Source of the DNA: Leptospira mtsangambouensis
Lineage (GTDB): Bacteria > Spirochaetota > Leptospiria > Leptospirales > Leptospiraceae
DNA: 64,000 nt
NCBI RefSeq assembly: GCF_004770475.1
Contig: NZ_RQHK01000017.1
Coordinates: 744,001-808,000, forward strand
Reading direction: 5' to 3'
The notes beneath the pieces were generated by a model that was not told where the DNA came from, did no database searches, and saw nothing but the letters and a program-made list of their open reading frames with translations. Of the stretch, positions 25,284 through 34,204 are shown piece after piece (position 1 is the stretch's first letter; every line of letters starts with the position of its first letter). Both the position numbers and the translations under genes were made by a program.

Positions 25284-26464
25284 ATTAGAAAACTACTCAA
25301 TTCTCTTCTTGGAGAATCAAATTCATAAGAACTCCTTCCCATCCTTGCGATTAGTTGGATTTGTTCTTTTGGTTTTAAGCCAAGGATCGTTTTCAGTTGT
25401 TTGGTGAACTCGCGACTTTCTGGGTAATCTTCGACTGCTTGGTTCATGGTGTGAAAGGCAATTCCTCTGACTGCACAAGCCAAGGTGAAACGCATAAAAT
25501 CCCTACCTGTTTCCAACCAACTTCGTTCCTCATCAGAACTTTCTGTGACGAATAAAACAAGAGCCTTAGAAGAATACACTTGTTTTTGGAACATTTGGAT
25601 TCCTGCTTCTTTGGATGATGTGGAATGCCATGTTTCTTTTGATAAATCCACAAAGAAGGTTTTGGCAAACCAAAGTTTGATTCCTGAAAGTCCATTCCCT
25701 TCTAAAGTGAGCCCATCTCGTTTTGTATAAATATCTTCTTTCGAAACACGAAACCATTTCCGATTCAGTTCGTTGGATTCCGTACGATTGGTTTCCATAG
25801 TAAAAGCTGCATCTAGAATGGGTAAGATAGATTCTAATTGTTTTGGGTCATTCACAAAGAGGAGTTTATGTTTAGTCGGGCCCATTAACATTTGTAAGTC
25901 ATTCATTTCTTCTTTTGTAATGATATCTCCAGAATAAACGGAACGGTTCATTCTTCGATTGGGGACACCAGCAAATAAAAAATCATGAACACATTTTGTT
26001 TTTGGGAAAATTTCGAATTTTGCAACTGGCAAATTAGAAAAGGTTTTTGGTCCAGGTTTTCCTTTGGGGAAGTATGAGATTTTTGTATCAAACATTAGTT
26101 TATCGGCTGTTAAATGAGCAAGTTCCAGAAAACAACCATGTGTATGGAAAAATTGCCGATTGAGGGAATCGATTTCTGGAAGTTGTTTTTCTTTGTCACC
26201 AAAAAGTAAAAATTCAGAATCGGACACCCTCCTAATTTTCCAAGGTTGGGAATTGTGGGAATTCGGGGCTAGGAGAGCTGTTATAAGGATTTGGTCCAGT
26301 GGTTTGGTAAACCCTAAAGATTCTGCAAATCCTAAGGGATCCTTTCTGTGAAAATTCGAATCGTTTCCACTGTATGCATATAAGTTTTTTTGCAGTGTAG
26401 AGAGCGAAACCAAGGCACCGGTGGCAAAACTATTCATTAGAAAACTTTTTCTTGTGAGCTTCAT
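25280..26464 (-). CDS. Acg-type nitroreductase-like flavoprotein
   Basis: 394 residues. The N-terminus (MKLTRKSFLMNSFATGALVSLS) looks like an export signal with an RK pair in place of twin arginine. After it, LLAPNSHNSQPWKIR is the FMN-binding start typical of the Acg/Rv2032 group of nitroreductases; FRFTLACAV-type helices (DFMRFTLACAVRGIAFHTMNQ) and LIARMGRSS near the end fit the same fold. Members of this group are often called FMN-binding but several have lost oxidoreductase activity. Whether this one is periplasmic depends on the signal being real. Divergent from the FrnE-like gene. Confidence 0.75.
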   Translation of the reverse strand: MKLTRKSFLMNSFATGALVSLSTLQKNLYAYSGNDSNFHRKDPLGFAESLGFTKPLDQILITALLAPNSHNSQPWKIRRVSDSEFLLFGDKEKQLPEIDSLNRQFFHTHGCFLELAHLTADKLMFDTKISYFPKGKPGPKTFSNLPVAKFEIFPKTKCVHDFLFAGVPNRRMNRSVYSGDIITKEEMNDLQMLMGPTKHKLLFVNDPKQLESILPILDAAFTMETNRTESNELNRKWFRVSKEDIYTKRDGLTLEGNGLSGIKLWFAKTFFVDLSKETWHSTSSKEAGIQMFQKQVYSSKALVLFVTESSDEERSWLETGRDFMRFTLACAVRGIAFHTMNQAVEDYPESREFTKQLKTILGLKPKEQIQLIARMGRSSYEFDSPRRELSSFLI

Positions 26465-26516
26465 TATTTTTCCGTTTATGGTTCTAGACCTTAATTGAAT
26501 AGGAGTCTAACATAAA

Positions 26517-27191
26517 ATGTCAACCAACTCTGAACCTTTTTCTATTGATATCGTGTCCGATGTAGCTTGTCCCTGGTGTTATGTAGGAAAAAAGAAACTG
26601 GAGTTGGCACTCCAAACAGTCGGCGATCAAATTCTCCCCCAGGTTCGATGGAGACCATTCCAACTTTCTCCAGAAATTCCAGAAGAAGGAATCGATTACA
26701 AAGAGCACCTAACACAAAAATTTGGTAGTTTGGATCGATTGGATGGAGCTTGGCAACGGTTGACAGATATCGGAAAATCGGTTGGAATACCTTTTCGATT
26801 TGAAGACATACCCAAAGCTACGAACACATTGGTCTTACATGCTCTTGTAGCTGGACTTTCTACTTTAGAAGAACAAGCAAAACTTGTGGATCTGTTTTTT
26901 TCTGCTAACTTTACCGAGGGAAAAGATCTCACCGACAAAGAAACCATTTGGAAAGTAGCAGAACCTTTGTACAAAGATCGTGATAAGTTTGATGCCATTT
27001 TTTCAGATCCAGAACTCAAAGAAAACATACGACAAGAAATTTTATATTACCATCAAAATGGAATTAGCGGTGTTCCTTATTTTATAATTGGTGGAAAGTA
27101 TGCAGTGAGTGGGGCACAAGATCCCTCTGTATTTGTGGAAGTGATTGAGACTGTTTTAAAAGAACGCAAATCAGAAAAACAAAGTCAATAA
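26517..27191 (+). CDS. DsbA-family oxidoreductase, FrnE subfamily
   Basis: 224 residues, no signal peptide, so cytoplasmic. Thioredoxin fold with inserted helical domain. Active site CPWC at residues 18-21 in SDVACPWCYVGKKK; the cis-proline loop is GVSGVPYF-like (GISGVPYFIIGGKYAVSGAQ). This subfamily includes FrnE and 2-hydroxychromene-2-carboxylate isomerase relatives and acts in thiol redox chemistry. Start ATG 26517 with AGGAG 11 bases upstream. It lies 62 bp before the RND pump gene, possibly on the same transcript. Confidence 0.92.
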   Translation: MSTNSEPFSIDIVSDVACPWCYVGKKKLELALQTVGDQILPQVRWRPFQLSPEIPEEGIDYKEHLTQKFGSLDRLDGAWQRLTDIGKSVGIPFRFEDIPKATNTLVLHALVAGLSTLEEQAKLVDLFFSANFTEGKDLTDKETIWKVAEPLYKDRDKFDAIFSDPELKENIRQEILYYHQNGISGVPYFIIGGKYAVSGAQDPSVFVEVIETVLKERKSEKQSQ

Positions 27192-27253
27192 ATTTCGTTT
27201 CACCTTGACCCAACATTCAATATTTTTAGATTGATTCTAAACGTACTATATTT

Positions 27254-30200
27254 ATGAAAAAAATCATACATTTCTTCGTCTATAAACCATTAGTTGCCAA
27301 TTTGGTTTTTATCTTTTTGTTCCTTGCGGGAATGATCTCTGTCCTTTCTATGAAACGAGAAGCATTCCCTCGGGTGAATTTTCGCCAGGTGCGAGTTCTG
27401 ACTGTCTATCCTGGTGCAAGCCCAGTGGATGTGGAAAAAAAAGTAACCATTCCCATTGAAGAAAAGTTACGTGAAGTAGAAGGTTTGGATTCTGTTCGTT
27501 CTATTTCTCGTAACTCCGAATCAGATATCAGTATCAAAATTGATTTAGAACATGCAAATCCAGATGGTGTTGTGAATGACATCAGGCGCGCAGTAGATCG
27601 TGTCACCAATTTACCAACACAGGTAAAAGATCGTCCCATCGTCACTGAACAAAAAAGTTCCAACTTCCCCGTATTAGAGTTAGCCATTCATGGCGCTATG
27701 GATGAAATGGAACTTCAAGAAATGGGTCGATTCATCGAAGATGAAATGCGAAAAGTTTCTGGTGTTTCTCGTGTGGATGCATTTGGTAAACGAAAAGAAG
27801 AATGGCGCATTCGTGTTGATCCAGAATTAAAGAAAAGGTATACACTTGGTTTTTCCGATATCATCAATGCAATTTCGAAACGTAATATCAGTGTTCCAGC
27901 TGGATCTTTTTTACGACCCATCACCCAAGACATCCGAGTAACCGGTGAAATTAACGAAATCAACGATATAAAAAATATTCCGGTTCGTTCCAATGAAACA
28001 GGAAATACAATTCTTTTATCACAAGTTGCGAATGTAAAAGATACTTATGAAAGACCACGTGTGATCGCCGTTGTCAATGGAGAACCAGCTTACGTTCTTC
28101 AGATCATTAAAAAAGACAGCGCGGATATCATTCGTACGGTGCAAGCGGTTCAAGAACGAATTGATGAATTAAAGAAACAACTTCCAGCTAACATTCAGTT
28201 TACGGAATTGAATAATGAAGGGGCGCGTGCCATCAAACGTTTGGATGTGGTGATTACCAATTCATTGCAAGGTTTGTTTTTGGTTGTGGTGGTTCTCATT
28301 CTCTTTTTTAGTTTTAAAGATTCACTGCTCACAAGTCTTTCTTTGCCACTAACCTTATTTGCAACAACCATAGCATTCCCTATTTTTGATGTATCCTTCA
28401 ACTTAGTTTCTATGCTCGGGATCATCATTTCTTTGGGGATGCTTGTAGATAATAGTATCATCATTTCCGAAAATATTTACAAACATAGATCTAGAAAAAT
28501 CGATTCGAGAGAAGCTGCGGTTCTTGGTGCGAGTGAATTGTTTGTTCCTATCATTGGTTCTTATCTCACCACTGTTGCTGCATTTTTGCCAATGGCTTTT
28601 ATGTCCGGAATTATGGGTAAATTCATTTGGCAGATTCCATTTATGGTGATTGTTGCTTTGACTTTATCCTTGTTTGAATCCTTTTTGTTACTTCCCGTTC
28701 GGTATGCTCAGTTCACATCTCATGAAATAAAAAAACGTTCGAAACATAGAGAAAAATTTCGTTCTGTTCTAGAAAACGGATTTGAGTCTTTAAAATCTGG
28801 ATTTACAAATTTTATTACCAAGGTGGTGAACCGCCCTTTCCTAGCACTTGGATCCATTCTCATTGTTTTTTTATCTTCCTGTGGACTTGTCGGACTCATG
28901 AACTTCAATTTATTTCCTAAGGAAGGAATTGATTATGTTATGGTTCGTGCAGAATTTCCACCTGACTTCTCTGCTCAAGAAACCACCAAACAGTTGCAAT
29001 ATTTCCAACCAATTTTGAACAAAATTCCAAAAGAAGAAGTTCAAAGTATCATTTTAAAAATTGGAATCCAACAAACAGATCCAACCGATCCACTCACTCG
29101 GATTGGGGAACAACTTGGAATGGCACAGATCATTCTTGTTCCAGAAACAGAACGAAAACGAACAGCACAAGAAATCTTTGGTGAACTAGAACCTGATCTA
29201 AAAAAACTTCCAGGTGCAGTTTCTGTGATGGTGGATTTAGTAGTTAATGGTCCTCCTATCGGTGCTGCGGTCACGGTTGCGATTGAAGGTCGTGACTATA
29301 AAATTTTAAAACAAATTTCAAATGAAATGCAAAGTTTTTTAAAGAAACAAGAAGGTGTCATCAATATCAATGATGATTACAAACCTGGTAGAGAAGAAAT
29401 TCAGATTCGAATGAAAGATACTGCTTCTGCCATTACCGGAATTGATACGGAAATTACTGCTTATTATGTTCGAACTGCGATGGAAGGATTAGAAGCATCT
29501 AACTTACGTAAAGGTAAAGATGAAGTAAAAATTGTCATTCAAAACGATGATAAATTCCGGGATGGAATGGAAGATTTGGATTCCATTCAAATTTCGAATA
29601 AATTTGGTCTCCTAACGCCCATTACTGCGGTCACTACAAAAACCACCGTTCAAGGGATCGAGGCTTTGTACCATAACGATTATGAAAAAGCAATTACTGT
29701 CCTTGCAGATGTAAACGAAGCGATCACTAGTTCTTCGATAGTAAATGGTAAAATCGTGGATGAGTTTGGAAATATTGGTAAAAAGTATCCCGGTTATAAA
29801 ATTAAGTTTAGAGGAGAACAAGAAGAAACTGCCAAGTCGATGGTGTCACTTCTCACCGCTGGTGTTCTTGCCTTCTTTGGAATTTTCGCTATCCTTGCGA
29901 TCATCTTCAATAGCATTAAAAAACCAATTCTCATCTTACTTTCCATTCCATTAGGTTTTGTGGGAGTGGTGTTTGGATTTTTAATTTCAGGAAAGGCTTT
30001 AAGTTTTCTTGCAATGATAGGTATCATTGGTCTTGCAGGGGTGATTGTGAACGCATCCATCGTTCTTGTGGATACCATCCAAGAATTCCAAGCAAAAGGT
30101 CATGGGTTGTATGAATCTCTCATCACTGCATCTTCTGAAAGATTTCGTCCGATTTTGGTGACAACACTCACAACGATGGCCGGAATGATTCCCACAGCGT

Positions 30201-30340
30201 ATGCCATTGGTGGTTCGGATCCACTTCTCATACCAATGACACTTTCATTGGCCTGGGGACTTGGATTTGGAACTTTTGGATCCCTTATCTTTATCCCCGC
30301 TAGTTTTTCCGCTTATTACAAATTAAAAAAACGAAAATAA
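27254..30340 (+). CDS. RND-family efflux transporter (AcrB/MMPL superfamily, HAE-type)
   Basis: 1028-residue inner-membrane pump with 12 predicted helices in the order 1 + 5 + 1 + 5 and two large periplasmic domains. Typical stretches: REAFPRVNFRQVRVLTVYPG after helix 1, GMLVDNSIIISENIYKHR in helix 4 (one Asp of the usual DD pair, the second is Asn), and GLAGVIVNASIVLVDTIQEF in helix 10. Family members use the proton gradient to export drugs, lipids or metals in a tripartite complex. No periplasmic adaptor or outer-membrane TolC-like gene is next to it, so partners must be elsewhere. Substrate unknown. Confidence 0.92.
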   Translation: MKKIIHFFVYKPLVANLVFIFLFLAGMISVLSMKREAFPRVNFRQVRVLTVYPGASPVDVEKKVTIPIEEKLREVEGLDSVRSISRNSESDISIKIDLEHANPDGVVNDIRRAVDRVTNLPTQVKDRPIVTEQKSSNFPVLELAIHGAMDEMELQEMGRFIEDEMRKVSGVSRVDAFGKRKEEWRIRVDPELKKRYTLGFSDIINAISKRNISVPAGSFLRPITQDIRVTGEINEINDIKNIPVRSNETGNTILLSQVANVKDTYERPRVIAVVNGEPAYVLQIIKKDSADIIRTVQAVQERIDELKKQLPANIQFTELNNEGARAIKRLDVVITNSLQGLFLVVVVLILFFSFKDSLLTSLSLPLTLFATTIAFPIFDVSFNLVSMLGIIISLGMLVDNSIIISENIYKHRSRKIDSREAAVLGASELFVPIIGSYLTTVAAFLPMAFMSGIMGKFIWQIPFMVIVALTLSLFESFLLLPVRYAQFTSHEIKKRSKHREKFRSVLENGFESLKSGFTNFITKVVNRPFLALGSILIVFLSSCGLVGLMNFNLFPKEGIDYVMVRAEFPPDFSAQETTKQLQYFQPILNKIPKEEVQSIILKIGIQQTDPTDPLTRIGEQLGMAQIILVPETERKRTAQEIFGELEPDLKKLPGAVSVMVDLVVNGPPIGAAVTVAIEGRDYKILKQISNEMQSFLKKQEGVININDDYKPGREEIQIRMKDTASAITGIDTEITAYYVRTAMEGLEASNLRKGKDEVKIVIQNDDKFRDGMEDLDSIQISNKFGLLTPITAVTTKTTVQGIEALYHNDYEKAITVLADVNEAITSSSIVNGKIVDEFGNIGKKYPGYKIKFRGEQEETAKSMVSLLTAGVLAFFGIFAILAIIFNSIKKPILILLSIPLGFVGVVFGFLISGKALSFLAMIGIIGLAGVIVNASIVLVDTIQEFQAKGHGLYESLITASSERFRPILVTTLTTMAGMIPTAYAIGGSDPLLIPMTLSLAWGLGFGTFGSLIFIPASFSAYYKLKKRK

Positions 30341-30351
30341 GAATTCGTTTT
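30328..30351. terminator. Convergent terminator candidate at RND and DUF2804 gene ends
   Basis: AAAACGAA, eight-base loop, TTCGTTTT, with A-rich sequence before and TTTTAA after. It covers the RND stop and reaches the DUF2804 stop. A-T rich, so modest strength, but it has the flanks needed for both directions. Confidence 0.45.
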
Positions 30352-31381
30352 AATAATGATTTAGAACGTCTTCGGCAAAACCGAGGATGTTCTGAAGTTT
30401 TAGAGTTTTTCCGTCATCCAAAACTACTGTCCCATTGAACATTCCAAATACTTGGTGTTGCACAGTTTTGATGACTAAAAAATTCATATAAGAATTTCTA
30501 TCTACAATCGGTGTAAAATCCAAATCCAAACGGTTGTTATTTGAAGTAAACTTCCAAGGCGCCATATAATTTTTGGTATCGATGATGAAATTCACTTCAT
30601 CCAGTTTATGAATTTTTCCATCATAAAAAATAACATTTTCAGATGCGGGAGTTCTATCGGTAAATCCGTATCCTAAATTGAGACCAAATGGTTTTCCACC
30701 TATCCATGATGAGACGGAACCCCAATACCATCTATTTTTGTAAGTCCAAACTCCGCGTCCCCAATCCAAAGCACCAAAATCTTTTTGAGAATCGAATTGA
30801 TAACTAGTATTCCCTACTTGCACTTGGCCTGCTGCCGGCATACAATTGATTTTGGTATTATAGTAGAATGCTTTTCTATTTTCTTTCCAAGAGGTTGCGA
30901 TATTCATCGAATCCATTTTTGGTTCGGAAAGTTCGATTTTTCCTTGGACCCCTTTGCCTCCATCGGGGGCTTCAAATGATTTTGATTCAAATTCTAAAAT
31001 TCGTTTTCCGCTTTTGACTTCAAATCGGATTTTTAGTTTTTTATCCTCAAACTGAACGACTCCACTGTTATTCACTCTTGGAAATCCAGTTTTACCTAAA
31101 GGCAAAACGGAAAGTGTATCAATTTGTTTGAATATTCCTCGTTTGAAGTCCAAAAAACAAATCGCAAATAGTCCCGCATAACCTAAATCAGATGCCGTGA
31201 TAGTAATTCCAAAATCTTTTGTCGGGGATAAAATGGAGTAATAATCCCATTCTTTAATTTTCAATGCAGAGGCAGCGATACTTTCTCTGTTGTAAGTCCA
31301 AAAAGGTGACCTGGCCCAACCTTCTTCTGTCAGGGTTCCGTCATTTTTGAGTAGAGGAATTTGTTTTTTAATCTCAGGCAT
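30350..31381 (-). CDS. DUF2804 family protein
   Basis: 343 residues, cytoplasmic by lack of signal. The start PEIKKQIPLLKNDGTLTEEG and the stretches WDYYSILSPTKDFGITITASDLGYAG, FGALDWGRGVWTYKNRWYWG and GKPFGLNLGYGFTD match what I know of DUF2804, whose function is undetermined. Predicted mostly beta, reminiscent of lipocalin-like or AttH-like folds. It is divergent from the GMC oxidoreductase gene with 132 bp between starts. Confidence 0.75.
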   Translation of the reverse strand: MPEIKKQIPLLKNDGTLTEEGWARSPFWTYNRESIAASALKIKEWDYYSILSPTKDFGITITASDLGYAGLFAICFLDFKRGIFKQIDTLSVLPLGKTGFPRVNNSGVVQFEDKKLKIRFEVKSGKRILEFESKSFEAPDGGKGVQGKIELSEPKMDSMNIATSWKENRKAFYYNTKINCMPAAGQVQVGNTSYQFDSQKDFGALDWGRGVWTYKNRWYWGSVSSWIGGKPFGLNLGYGFTDRTPASENVIFYDGKIHKLDEVNFIIDTKNYMAPWKFTSNNNRLDLDFTPIVDRNSYMNFLVIKTVQHQVFGMFNGTVVLDDGKTLKLQNILGFAEDVLNHY

Positions 31382-31445
31382 GAACCGATTTAAAAGGATT
31401 TATAACTTTAGGCGAGAAGTTTTTGTTAGATTCGATAAGAGCGAA

Positions 31446-31481
31446 TTGACAGGAATCGAATTCCTTTGCAGACTCGGTTTC
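31446..31481 (+). promoter_or_regulatory. Possible promoter with small palindrome for the GMC oxidoreductase gene
   Basis: TTGACA at 31446-31451 is a perfect -35 hexamer, and the hexamer 17 bases later (CAGACT) is a poor -10. The spacer holds the palindrome GGAAT-CGA-ATTCC (31452-31464), which could be an operator. Weak evidence. Confidence 0.25.
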
Positions 31482-31513
31482 GCTCACGCACCACAAACAA
31501 GGAAAAACGAACC

Positions 31514-33262
31514 ATGAGTCAATCCATTCCAAAAGAACAAAATTATGATTATGACTTTATTATTGTAGGATCTGGTTTTGGAGGTTCCGTTTCTGCTTAC
31601 CGATTATCCCAAAAAGGTTATAAAGTTTTAGTGATTGAATCAGGTAAAAGATGGAAATCAACCGACTTTCCAAAAACAAATTGGAGCCTTCGTAAATACT
31701 TATGGATGCCAAAGTTAGGTTTTTATGGAATCCAAAGAATCAACTTACTCAATGATTTTTTATTAGTGAGTGGGGCCGGTGTGGGAGGGGGATCTTTAGT
31801 GTATGCTTGTACATTATATGTCCCTTCTTCTAAAGTATTAAATTCTCCTTTGTATTCCAAAATGGGTGGGGAAAAAAGTTTATTACCATATTATGATGTT
31901 GCTAAACATATGCTTGGAGTTACAGAGAACCCACAACTCTGGGAACCAGATCAAATTTTATTAGAAACTGCTAAAACCTTTGGTAAAGAAGATACATTCC
32001 GAAGAACTCCTGTGGGAATTTATTTTGGAAACAAAAAAGATCCCAAGGATCCTTTTTTTGGCGGAGATGGTCCCGATCGAGACCCTTGTAATTTTTGTGG
32101 TGGTTGTATGGTCGGTTGTCGTCATAACGCAAAAAACACTCTCGATAAAAACTATTTATATTTAGCAGAGAAACTCGGAGCTGAAATTCTTCCTGAAACC
32201 AAAGTCACTTCCCTTGTTCCACTGAATGAAAAAGGAATACCTGATCCAGAAGCCAGTGGAGAATTTGGATATGAATTAGAATCCAATAGTACAACAGGTT
32301 GGTTTGGTTATCCGAAAAGAAAATTTCGTTCGAAACAAGTTGTTCTTTCTGCTGGAGTGATGGGCACTGTCGGCCTTTTACTCAAAATGCAATTTGAAAA
32401 CAAAATGATTCGTTTGTCAGAAAAGTTAGGTGATACTGTTCGAACCAATAGTGAAACCGTACTACCTGTAACAGTTCCTGCCAGTAAAAATGTGGATTAT
32501 TCTCGTGGGATTGCGATTACTTCCTCAGTTCACCCTGATGAAAACACACATATTGAACCGGTTCGGTACTCCAAAGGTTCTGATTTTTTTGCTCTCCTTG
32601 CCAGTGTGATGACTGATGGAGGTGGAAAGTTTCCAAGACCACTCAAATTCTTTTGGACAATGTTACGCCATCCCATCTATTTTTTAAAAGCTCACAATCC
32701 AGTTGGGTTTGCAAAAAATTCTATCATCTTACTTGTGATGCAAACTGTTGATAATAGCGTACGACTTGTACGAAAAAGACGAATCATTTGGCCTTTCCAA
32801 AGAACCATCACCTCAGCTCTGTCAACAGGTGAACCCACTCCAACTTATATTCCAATTGCCAATGCCTTCACAAGAAAATTGGCTGAGATCGTGGGCGGAA
32901 TTCCTCGCAGTTCCTTCAATGACACTCTCCTCAGCGCTCCTTTGACAGGTCATATTATGGGTGGTTGTATTGTCGCTGACTCAGCAGAACGTGGTGTGAT
33001 CGATATGGAAAACAAAGTATTTGGGTATGAGAATCTTCGTGTCTGTGATGCCTCCATGCTTACAGTAAACTTAGGTGTGAATCCGAGTTTGACCATCACT
33101 GCTCTTTCCGAAAGAGCCATGAGTTTTGTTCCCACCAAAGATAAAACTGCTACCCAATTTTTATCTTTTGAAATCAAAAAAGGTTTTGATAAAATCCTTA
33201 GTTCCCATCCGAAAAAATCGGCCGTTAAAAAATCGACTTCTGTGAGGACACGTGTATCATAA
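31514..33262 (+). CDS. GMC-family flavin oxidoreductase (cholesterol-oxidase-like) with ferredoxin-type cysteine cluster
   Basis: 582 residues from ATG 31514, which follows AAGGAA at a good distance; a frame back to 31466 needs a TTG without ribosome binding site. N-terminal FAD-binding Rossmann motif [19 protein letters not shown], then [15 protein letters not shown], the mid-region [17 protein letters not shown], and the C-terminal GMC motif [27 protein letters not shown]. Cys192, 195, 198 and 202 form [11 protein letters not shown], the CxxCxxCxxxC spacing of a 4Fe-4S site. Related enzymes oxidise sterols or alcohols with FAD. The substrate here is unknown. The next gene, an ankyrin protein, starts six bases after. 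Confidence 0.85.
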   Translation: MSQSIPKEQNYDYDFIIVGSGFGGSVSAYRLSQKGYKVLVIESGKRWKSTDFPKTNWSLRKYLWMPKLGFYGIQRINLLNDFLLVSGAGVGGGSLVYACTLYVPSSKVLNSPLYSKMGGEKSLLPYYDVAKHMLGVTENPQLWEPDQILLETAKTFGKEDTFRRTPVGIYFGNKKDPKDPFFGGDGPDRDPCNFCGGCMVGCRHNAKNTLDKNYLYLAEKLGAEILPETKVTSLVPLNEKGIPDPEASGEFGYELESNSTTGWFGYPKRKFRSKQVVLSAGVMGTVGLLLKMQFENKMIRLSEKLGDTVRTNSETVLPVTVPASKNVDYSRGIAITSSVHPDENTHIEPVRYSKGSDFFALLASVMTDGGGKFPRPLKFFWTMLRHPIYFLKAHNPVGFAKNSIILLVMQTVDNSVRLVRKRRIIWPFQRTITSALSTGEPTPTYIPIANAFTRKLAEIVGGIPRSSFNDTLLSAPLTGHIMGGCIVADSAERGVIDMENKVFGYENLRVCDASMLTVNLGVNPSLTITALSERAMSFVPTKDKTATQFLSFEIKKGFDKILSSHPKKSAVKKSTSVRTRVS

Positions 33263-33267
33263 CCTAA

Positions 33268-34179
33268 ATGAGTTTGATAGACGTAGCCAAATCAGGAAGT
33301 ATTGAAGACTGGGAAACAGAGGTCAGTGCCGGAGCTGATCCGAATGAATTAGATTCTTATGGAACCAATGCCCTCTCCTGGATGTTAAAGATGGAGAGTG
33401 CAGAACTCTTTCGCCATGCCATCCTTAAAGGAGCCGATCCTTTATCTCCTTATTCCATTCCAGGCAATGTCATCTTTGATGTGTTGAGCCAAAATAAAGA
33501 ATCCTTTTTACAAATTTTAGTGGATACCGTTTCTGTTTGGAAACACTCAAACCATCTTCTCACTAGGGATAAAAATGGAAATACCCTCTTTCATTTGGCA
33601 GTCCTTGAGTCTGCTGAATCACTTTGGGAAGTTCTTTTTGATTCATTAACCGAAGAGATAGTTTCTCTACGAAATGAAGAAGGGAGATCGATTTTTTTAG
33701 AAGCAATAGTAGAAGACCGGATGGAGATTGTGGCAAAGCTTCTGTCAAAGTTTCCGGAAGTGATCCATCACAAGGACCGAGAAGGGAAAACAGCCCTCCA
33801 TTTGGTTTCCGAGAGAAATTTACATGAGATAGGTTCTTATCTTTTAGAAGAAGGAAATGTTTCATTAGAAGCAAGAGACGAATTGGGAAACACTGCTTTG
33901 TTTTTATCTGCTTCCGCTGATGCCGTTGAATGTTTGACTGACCTTCTTCATGTTGGTGCCAATCCTTTTGTTTGGGGTGAAAATGAGGAATCGATCACAA
34001 GATTACTCGACCGCGAAAAATTTGGTCATTCATTCAAAACATGGAAAGATTTTGTAATCCAAAAAGCAATCCTCGGCGCAGGGTATGTACGCCGAGAGGA
34101 AATGATCGAATTTCTTCGAAAAGAAAAACCTTTCAAACCAGAAGAGTTAGCCAAAGCAAAGTTAGTTGATCTGATCTGA
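33268..34179 (+). CDS. Ankyrin-repeat protein
   Basis: 303 residues, no signal peptide. Ankyrin-like repeats are visible from the start (SIEDWETEVSAGADPNELDSYGTNALSWML) through DKNGNTLFHLAVLESAESLW, HKDREGKTALHLVSERNLHEIGSYLLEEG and ARDELGNTALFLSASADAVECLTDLLHVGANP. Some repeats are divergent. About six or seven repeats in all. Ankyrin proteins mediate protein contacts; the partner is unknown, but the six-base spacing to the GMC oxidoreductase suggests co-expression. The last 60 residues are non-repeat. Confidence 0.88.
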   Translation: MSLIDVAKSGSIEDWETEVSAGADPNELDSYGTNALSWMLKMESAELFRHAILKGADPLSPYSIPGNVIFDVLSQNKESFLQILVDTVSVWKHSNHLLTRDKNGNTLFHLAVLESAESLWEVLFDSLTEEIVSLRNEEGRSIFLEAIVEDRMEIVAKLLSKFPEVIHHKDREGKTALHLVSERNLHEIGSYLLEEGNVSLEARDELGNTALFLSASADAVECLTDLLHVGANPFVWGENEESITRLLDREKFGHSFKTWKDFVIQKAILGAGYVRREEMIEFLRKEKPFKPEELAKAKLVDLI

Positions 34180-34204
34180 TCTGATTAGGTTCAGTTGGAT
34201 CGAA

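Noticed and set aside
31466..31513. N-terminal extension of the GMC oxidoreductase
   Set aside because: Needs a TTG without ribosome binding site; ATG 31514 is well placed and the FAD motif follows at the usual distance.
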